Assembly (NCBI RefSeq): GCF_900110575.1
Contig: NZ_FOEF01000009.1
Location: forward strand, 62,001-126,000
Direction: 5' to 3'
Origin: Amycolatopsis saalfeldensis
GTDB taxonomy: Bacteria > Actinomycetota > Actinomycetes > Mycobacteriales > Pseudonocardiaceae
DNA: 64,000 nt
In this document: positions 59,591 through 64,000 of the stretch, one piece after another
Layout: each line of letters starts with the position of its first letter
How positions within the stretch are numbered: the first letter of the stretch is position 1
Notes under the pieces: model-generated
Told to the model about the DNA's origin: nothing
What the model saw: the letters and a program-made list of their open reading frames with translations, nothing else
Databases searched by the model: none
Translations under genes and position numbers: made by a program

Positions 59591-60051
59591 GCGCGACCAT
59601 GACCGACCAGCAGACGGCGACCCTGGTGATCCGCCCCCGGCGGACGCTGATCATGTGCAGCGTGCTGGCGGTGCTGCTGCTGGGCGTGTTCATCGTGGTC
59701 GCGGTGCTGCTGCGCAACTCCCACACCGGCGTGGTGTTCGAGCCCGCCGACCAGGCCGCGATGATCGGCATCGGCATCCTGCTGGCGGCGGGCACCATGC
59801 TGTTCGCCCTGCCGCGGGTCCGCGCGGACGCGGACGGAGTCGAGGTCCGCAACGTCCTCGCCACCCGCCGCTTCGCCTGGACGGACGTCCTTTCGGTCAG
59901 CTTCCCGGACGGGGCTTCTTGGGCCCGCTTCGAACTGCCCGAGGACGAGTACTTCTCGGTGATGGCGGTACAGGCCGTGGACCGCGACCGCGCGGTCGCC
60001 GCGGTGCGTGCCCTGCGCAAACTCCACCGGGCGGCACACGAGGCGGCTTGA
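59587..60051 (+). CDS. PH-domain membrane protein of the rib operon
   Basis: The protein has 154 residues. Two membrane helices (about 20-42 and 58-74) precede a PH-like domain (RADADGVEVRNVLATRRFAWTDVLSVSFP). Its place after ribH equals Rv1417 in M. tuberculosis. GTG 59587 overlaps ribH; ATG 59599 is possible. Function is unknown. Confidence 0.85.
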   Translation: MSATMTDQQTATLVIRPRRTLIMCSVLAVLLLGVFIVVAVLLRNSHTGVVFEPADQAAMIGIGILLAAGTMLFALPRVRADADGVEVRNVLATRRFAWTDVLSVSFPDGASWARFELPEDEYFSVMAVQAVDRDRAVAAVRALRKLHRAAHEAA

Positions 60052-60094
60052 GTTTCCGCGTCGGGCCGCCCGGATTTCCCGGCGGCGGCTTCGG

Positions 60095-60556
60095 TCAGTA
60101 CTCGTTCTTGATGACGAAGTACGAGCCGCGGATGGTTCCGGCCAGTTTCGACTTCTGGCGGGCGAACTTGAACGAGCCGAGTTCCGCGGGGACTTCCATC
60201 CCGTCGGAGAGCTTGAACCCGACCGCCCGTTTGCCGGCCTCGTCGAGGGTGTACATGACGTTGATCGACAGGCCGCTCGTGTAGAAGACGTAAGCCATCC
60301 GGATGTTCTCGACCTGGAATCCGGTCGCCTCGAGCGGGGGTGAGGAGATGACGATGCCGCGTTCCGCGTCGAGGATCCGGTGCACCCAGTCGATGGTCGG
60401 CCGGGCGTCGGCCGCCGGCTCGACCGTGAAGACGTGGCTGTACTTGTTCTTGAAGTAGCGGGCCTCGTTCGCCCGCAGGCCGGCGAGCGCGTCCGCGACC
60501 GGCGACGACTCGAGGCCGGTGGTCGACACGGTGGTGAAGTCCACGGTGCAGGGCAT
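60095..60556 (-). CDS. Hypothetical soluble protein
   Basis: The protein has 153 residues with no signal or membrane segment. It has a mixed alpha/beta character and an odd aromatic, basic C-terminus (SKLAGTIRGSYFVIKNEY). ATG 60556 has AAGGAA upstream. It follows exonuclease III on the same strand after 22 bases, so it may be co-transcribed. No family was recognised. Confidence 0.7.
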   Translation of the reverse strand: MPCTVDFTTVSTTGLESSPVADALAGLRANEARYFKNKYSHVFTVEPAADARPTIDWVHRILDAERGIVISSPPLEATGFQVENIRMAYVFYTSGLSINVMYTLDEAGKRAVGFKLSDGMEVPAELGSFKFARQKSKLAGTIRGSYFVIKNEY

Positions 60557-60578
60557 GGCGAATTCCTTCCGGTGGGTC

Positions 60579-61370
60579 TCAGGCTGTCGCGGGCTGAAGG
60601 GAAAGGTCGACCACCACCGGCGCGTGGTCCGAGGCGCCCTTGCCCTTCCGCGCCTCACGGTCCACATAGGAATCCGCCACCGCGTCCGTGAACGCGGGAT
60701 TCCCGTACACCAGGTCGATCCGCATGCCGCGGTTGTTGGGGAAGTTCCCGGCGCGGTAGTCCCAGTAGCTGAACGGGTGGTCGTACTTCAGCGGGCGCGG
60801 GAAGACGTCGCCGAGGCCGAGGGCGCGCAGCCGTTCCAGCGCCGCGCGCTCGGGCTCCGTGACGTGGGTCGAGGCCGCGAACGCCGTGATATCCCAGACA
60901 TCCTGGTCCGACGGCGCCACGTTGAAGTCGCCCAGCACCGCGAAGGGCGCGTCCGAAAGCTCCGCGGAAACGGTCTGCCGCAACGCTTCCAGCCACTCCA
61001 GCTTGTACGCGTAGTGCGGGTTGTCCGGCTCGCGCCCGTTGGGCACGTACACCGACCACACCCGCACGCCGCCGCAGGTGGCGCCGATCGCGCGGGCTTC
61101 GGTGGCGCCGTCGAACCGCGGTTCGCCGGTCAGGCCGCGGGTCACGCCGGCCAGCCCGATCCGGGAGAGGATCGCGACGCCGTTCCAGCGGCCGAGGCCG
61201 TACGCGGCGACCTCGTAGCCCAGCTCCCGCACCGGTTCGACGGGGAAGGCCTCGGTGGTGTTCTTCAGTTCCTGCAGGCACAGCACGTCGGGGGCCGAGT
61301 GCGCCAGCCAGTCGAGCACCCGCGGGAGCCGCGGCACGATCGAGTTGACGTTCCAGGTCGCGATGCGCAT
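60579..61370 (-). CDS. xthA: Exodeoxyribonuclease III (AP endonuclease)
   Basis: The protein has 263 residues. Catalytic motifs: TWNVNS, LCLQELK, YVPNGREPDNPHYAYK, VLGDFNVAP, GMRIDLVYG and GASDHAPVVV. It repairs abasic sites. ATG 61370 is chosen because TATCCT ends seven bases upstream, a leaderless spacing; the open frame continues to 61415. Confidence 0.95.
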   Translation of the reverse strand: MRIATWNVNSIVPRLPRVLDWLAHSAPDVLCLQELKNTTEAFPVEPVRELGYEVAAYGLGRWNGVAILSRIGLAGVTRGLTGEPRFDGATEARAIGATCGGVRVWSVYVPNGREPDNPHYAYKLEWLEALRQTVSAELSDAPFAVLGDFNVAPSDQDVWDITAFAASTHVTEPERAALERLRALGLGDVFPRPLKYDHPFSYWDYRAGNFPNNRGMRIDLVYGNPAFTDAVADSYVDREARKGKGASDHAPVVVDLSLQPATA

Positions 61371-61377
61371 GCCCGTC

Positions 61378-61383
61378 AGGATA
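61378..61383 (-). promoter_or_regulatory. Putative leaderless -10 box TATCCT for xthA
   Basis: On the minus strand TATCCT is followed by GACGGGC and ATG 61370. Confidence 0.5.
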
Positions 61384-61425
61384 GGGGTGCGCGGCCGAGG
61401 CGACCCGCCGCGCACCCCGCCGGGC

Positions 61426-62142
61426 TCAGACTCCGGCCGTGGTCCGGATCCACGAGCGGCTGGCCGCGACGCTCGCGTAGTTGTTGGTGCCGCGGGTGTT
61501 CGTGCCGCTCTGGTTCTGCACCGTCGAGGCGACGCCGACCTGCGCGCCGTTCGACAGCTCGGGCCCGCCCGAGTCGCCCTTCCACGCCGAGCCGTTGACG
61601 CCGACGCTCTGGATCGCGCGGCCGCCGTAGGCGTCCGTGGAACGGCCGGTGACCTGGACGTTCGCCACCTTCAGCGCGGACGCCGGCGGTCCGGTCGGGG
61701 TGGTGCGGCCCCAGCCGTAGAGCTGGTTGGTGCTGCCGTTGGCCGGGTCCGCGCTGCCGAGCGTGACCGGCGCCGCGCCGGTGGCCTGCGCGAGGTGCAG
61801 CAGGGCGATGTCGCCGTTGGGCGACTCCTTCTTCTGGTCGACGGCGATCTTCGTGCCGCCGAACAGCGTGTTGGTGCCGACGCGCACGAACATGCCGCTG
61901 CCGTCCTCGTCGAGGCAGTGCACGGCCGTCATCACCCAGCTCGGCGCGATGACCGTGCCGGAGCAGTTGAAGCCCTGGAAGTCGCGGCCGGGGGTGTTGA
62001 CGTAGACCTGCGCGCCCCAGCTGACCGCGGGCGCGGCGCCGCCGCCGATGATGTCCGTCTGGGCGGATGCGACGGCGCCGCCCGCGAGGGTCAGCGCGAG
62101 GGCGGCGGCGGTGGCCGCGCCGGCGATGCGGATTCTGCTCAA
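61426..62142 (-). CDS. Secreted trypsin-like serine protease (S1)
   Basis: The protein has 238 residues. A Sec signal (about 1-27, ending ...GGAVASA) and a very short propeptide QTD precede the mature start IIGG (31). The triad is H75 (TAVHC), D111 (NGDIALLHL) and S191 (GDSGGP). The TTG start at 62142 is chosen because AAAGGA precedes it. Substrate preference is not predicted. Confidence 0.9.
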   Translation of the reverse strand: MSRIRIAGAATAAALALTLAGGAVASAQTDIIGGGAAPAVSWGAQVYVNTPGRDFQGFNCSGTVIAPSWVMTAVHCLDEDGSGMFVRVGTNTLFGGTKIAVDQKKESPNGDIALLHLAQATGAAPVTLGSADPANGSTNQLYGWGRTTPTGPPASALKVANVQVTGRSTDAYGGRAIQSVGVNGSAWKGDSGGPELSNGAQVGVASTVQNQSGTNTRGTNNYASVAASRSWIRTTAGV

Positions 62143-62337
62143 GGCGGGATCCTTTCGGGGGACCGGTGGGGACCGGGGAGACGCCGAGTGCTCTCGGCCG
62201 GACGGAAAGTAACCACGCGCCGGCCGGACCTGGAACCGACGAACGTCGCTTCTGTCCGGAGTACCCGACTTCCGTCGGGTCGGATCCGGGTTTCCTGGTG
62301 GGCGAGGGGCCTCGCGAAAACTGTCGGTGCCGCGCCA

Positions 62338-62343
62338 TAGAGT
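62338..62343 (+). promoter_or_regulatory. Putative leaderless -10 box TAGAGT for uvrC
   Basis: TAGAGT is followed by GGTGAG and GTG 62350. The six bases also resemble a ribosome-binding site but are too close to act as one. Confidence 0.5.
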
Positions 62344-62349
62344 GGTGAG

Positions 62350-64000
62350 GTGGCTGACCCGACCACCTACCGTCCCTCGCCGGGGAGCATCCCGGACGCG
62401 CCCGGCGTGTACAAATTCCGCGACGCCGCGAAGCGGGTCATCTACGTCGGCAAGGCGAAGAGCCTGCGCAGCCGGCTGAACTCCTACTTCGCCGACCTCA
62501 CCGGCCTGCACCCGCGCACCCGGCAGATGGTCACCACCGCCGCGAGCGTCGAGTGGACGGTGGTCAGCACCGAGGTCGAGGCGCTCCAGCTGGAGTACAA
62601 CTGGATCAAGGAGTTCGACCCGCGGTTCAACGTCCGCTACCGCGACGACAAGAGCTATCCGGTGCTCGCGGTGACGATGAACGAGGAGTACCCGCGGCTG
62701 CACGTCTACCGCGGCGCGCGCAAGAAGGGCGTCCGCTACTTCGGGCCGTATGCCCACGCGTGGGCCATCCGCGAGACGCTCGACCTGCTGCTGCGCGTGT
62801 TCCCGGCGCGCACCTGCTCGGCCGGGGTGTTCCGCCGCCACGGCCAGATCGGCCGTCCCTGCCTGCTCGGCTACATCGACAAGTGCTCGGCGCCGTGCGT
62901 CGGTCGCGTGTCGGCCGACGAGCACCGCGGGATCGTCGAGGACTTCTGTGACTTCCTTGCGGGCCGGACCGACGCGATGGTCCGGCGGCTGGAGCGCGAG
63001 ATGGCGGCCGCCTCCGAGGAGCTGGAGTTCGAGCGCGCGGCGCGGCTGCGCGACGATCTCGGCGCGCTGCGCCGGGCCATGGAGAAGCAGGCCGTGGTGC
63101 TCGGCGACGGCACGGACGCCGATGTGGTCGCCTTCGCCCACGACGACCTGGAGGCCGCCGTCCAGGTCTTCCACGTCCGCGGCGGGCGGGTGCGCGGGCA
63201 GCGCGGCTGGGTCATCGACAAGGCCGAGGAGATGGACGTCCCGGCGCTGGTCGACCACTTCATCACCCAGTTCTACGGCGAGGAGTCCGAGCGCGCGGAT
63301 CGCGACGACGTGAACGGCGGGCCGGTGGTGCCGCGTGAGGTGCTGGTGCCGGAGCTGCCCGCGGACGCCGAGGCACTCGGCGAATGGCTGTCCGGTCTGC
63401 GCGGCTCGCGGGTGAGCCTGCGCGTCGCCCAGCGCGGCGACAAGAAGGCGCTGGCGGAAACCGTGGTGCGCAACGCGGCCGAGGCGTTCACCCAGCACAA
63501 ACTGCGCCGCGCCGGCGACCTCACCGCGCGTTCGGCCGCGCTGCAGGAGCTGCAGGACTACCTGGCGCTCGACAGCGCGCCGCTGCGCATCGAGTGCATC
63601 GACATCAGCCACATCCAGGGCAGCGACGTGGTCGCGTCGCTGGTGGTGTTCGAGGACGGCCTCGCGCGCAAATCCGAGTACCGGCGGTTCGCGCTGCGCG
63701 AGGCGGCCGACGAGGGCGACGTCGCGTCGATCGCCGAGGTGGTGCGCCGCCGGTTCCACCGCTACCTGAAGGAAAGCGCGGAGGAGGCGGCGGACCGCGA
63801 CAGCGCGGCGGACATGGGCGCCGAGCCGCCGCGTCCCGGCATCGACCCGGAGACCGGCCGCCCGCGCAAGTTCGCGTACCCGCCGAACCTGCTGGTGGTC
63901 GACGGCGCGGGCCCGCAGGCCACCGCGGCCGCCGAAGTGCTGTCGGAGCTGGGCATCACCGACGTCGCCGTGGTCGGGCTCGCGAAGCGGCTGGAGGAGG
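62350..64000 (+). CDS. uvrC: Excinuclease ABC subunit C, N-terminal 550 residues
   Basis: It cuts damaged DNA on both sides in the UvrABC system. The visible part holds the GIY-YIG nuclease (PGVYKFRDAAKRVIYVGKAKSLRSR, about 14-90), a Cys-containing region ARTCSAGVFRRHGQIGRPCLLGYIDKCSAPC, the UVR helix pair (about 212-245) and the start of the RNase H-like nuclease (CIDISHIQGSDVVAS). The frame is open at base 64000, so the gene is cut by the window edge. GTG 62350 gives the standard N-terminus. Confidence 0.97.
   Translation, partial: MADPTTYRPSPGSIPDAPGVYKFRDAAKRVIYVGKAKSLRSRLNSYFADLTGLHPRTRQMVTTAASVEWTVVSTEVEALQLEYNWIKEFDPRFNVRYRDDKSYPVLAVTMNEEYPRLHVYRGARKKGVRYFGPYAHAWAIRETLDLLLRVFPARTCSAGVFRRHGQIGRPCLLGYIDKCSAPCVGRVSADEHRGIVEDFCDFLAGRTDAMVRRLEREMAAASEELEFERAARLRDDLGALRRAMEKQAVVLGDGTDADVVAFAHDDLEAAVQVFHVRGGRVRGQRGWVIDKAEEMDVPALVDHFITQFYGEESERADRDDVNGGPVVPREVLVPELPADAEALGEWLSGLRGSRVSLRVAQRGDKKALAETVVRNAAEAFTQHKLRRAGDLTARSAALQELQDYLALDSAPLRIECIDISHIQGSDVVASLVVFEDGLARKSEYRRFALREAADEGDVASIAEVVRRRFHRYLKESAEEAADRDSAADMGAEPPRPGIDPETGRPRKFAYPPNLLVVDGAGPQATAAAEVLSELGITDVAVVGLAKRLEE

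Overview
This 64-kb window is actinomycete chromosome. It is very GC-rich, gene-dense and uses many GTG/TTG starts. The core gene order is the actinobacterial one, and bldD, mihF, a DasR-type regulator and a PyrR-controlled pyr leader are present. Gene content and family details point to Pseudonocardiaceae, most like Amycolatopsis. This placement is an inference from gene content only. No rRNA, tRNA, CRISPR array, insertion sequence or prophage was seen.

Layout. 1-9913: end of rarA, an acireductone-dioxygenase-like cupin, a beta-hydroxyacid dehydrogenase, a repeat-bearing gap, then DUF948 protein-small protein-alaS-ruvX-mltG-aroE. 9958-19262: accessory block holding a GrpB protein, a D-2-hydroxyacid dehydrogenase, a PRTase-like protein, two hydrolases, a complete N-acetylglucosamine PTS set (HPr, EIIC, DasR-like regulator, EIIB, EIIA) around one dre operator, and a Rieske lipoprotein. 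19263-29120: prepilin peptidase, aroC-aroK-aroB-aroQ, GNAT-VOC fusion, a secreted GH43-like lipoprotein, a B-4DMT membrane protein, Xaa-Pro peptidase, efp, nusB. 29342-38722: bldD, then a PyrR-regulated pyrR-pyrB-pyrC-PH-like-carA-carB-pyrF operon with 1- to 4-nt overlaps. 38830-44792: mihF-gmk-rpoZ-coaBC, metK, priA. 44981-49964: accessory block with a GNAT, a GT-A-like protein plus HTH regulator, divergent from a small nucleotidyl cyclase plus CRP-type factor, and two small membrane proteins. 50069-62142: GatB/YqeY protein, fmt-rsmB-flavoprotein, serine hydrolase, PhoA-type phosphatase, rpe, ribE-ribBA-ribH-membrane protein, a hypothetical, exonuclease III, trypsin-like protease. 62350-end: uvrC, cut by the window edge.

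How the genes work together. Most of the window is housekeeping: shikimate pathway (aroE, C, K, B, Q), the whole de novo UMP pathway except pyrD and pyrE, riboflavin synthesis (ribD missing here), translation (alaS, efp, fmt, rsmB), CoA and SAM synthesis, and DNA repair. Three regulatory circuits can be read directly: a dre site between the two GlcNAc PTS transcription units, a BldD box in front of bldD (whose product keeps the c-di-GMP motif), and a PyrR-binding leader that can hide the pyrR ribosome-binding site.

Most unusual features. (1) A recurring 13-bp palindrome, GTCCACWGTGGAC, is found mostly inside genes, where it forces rare codons; two variants change both arms symmetrically. (2) The divergent cyclase/CRP and HTH/GT locus has a shared TGAAAT(T)TCA element and a near-consensus promoter, and the cyclase lacks two canonical substrate residues. 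(3) A set of TAnnnT boxes lies 6-8 nt before start codons (leaderless transcripts), including one for a 15-codon leader peptide coupled to fmt.
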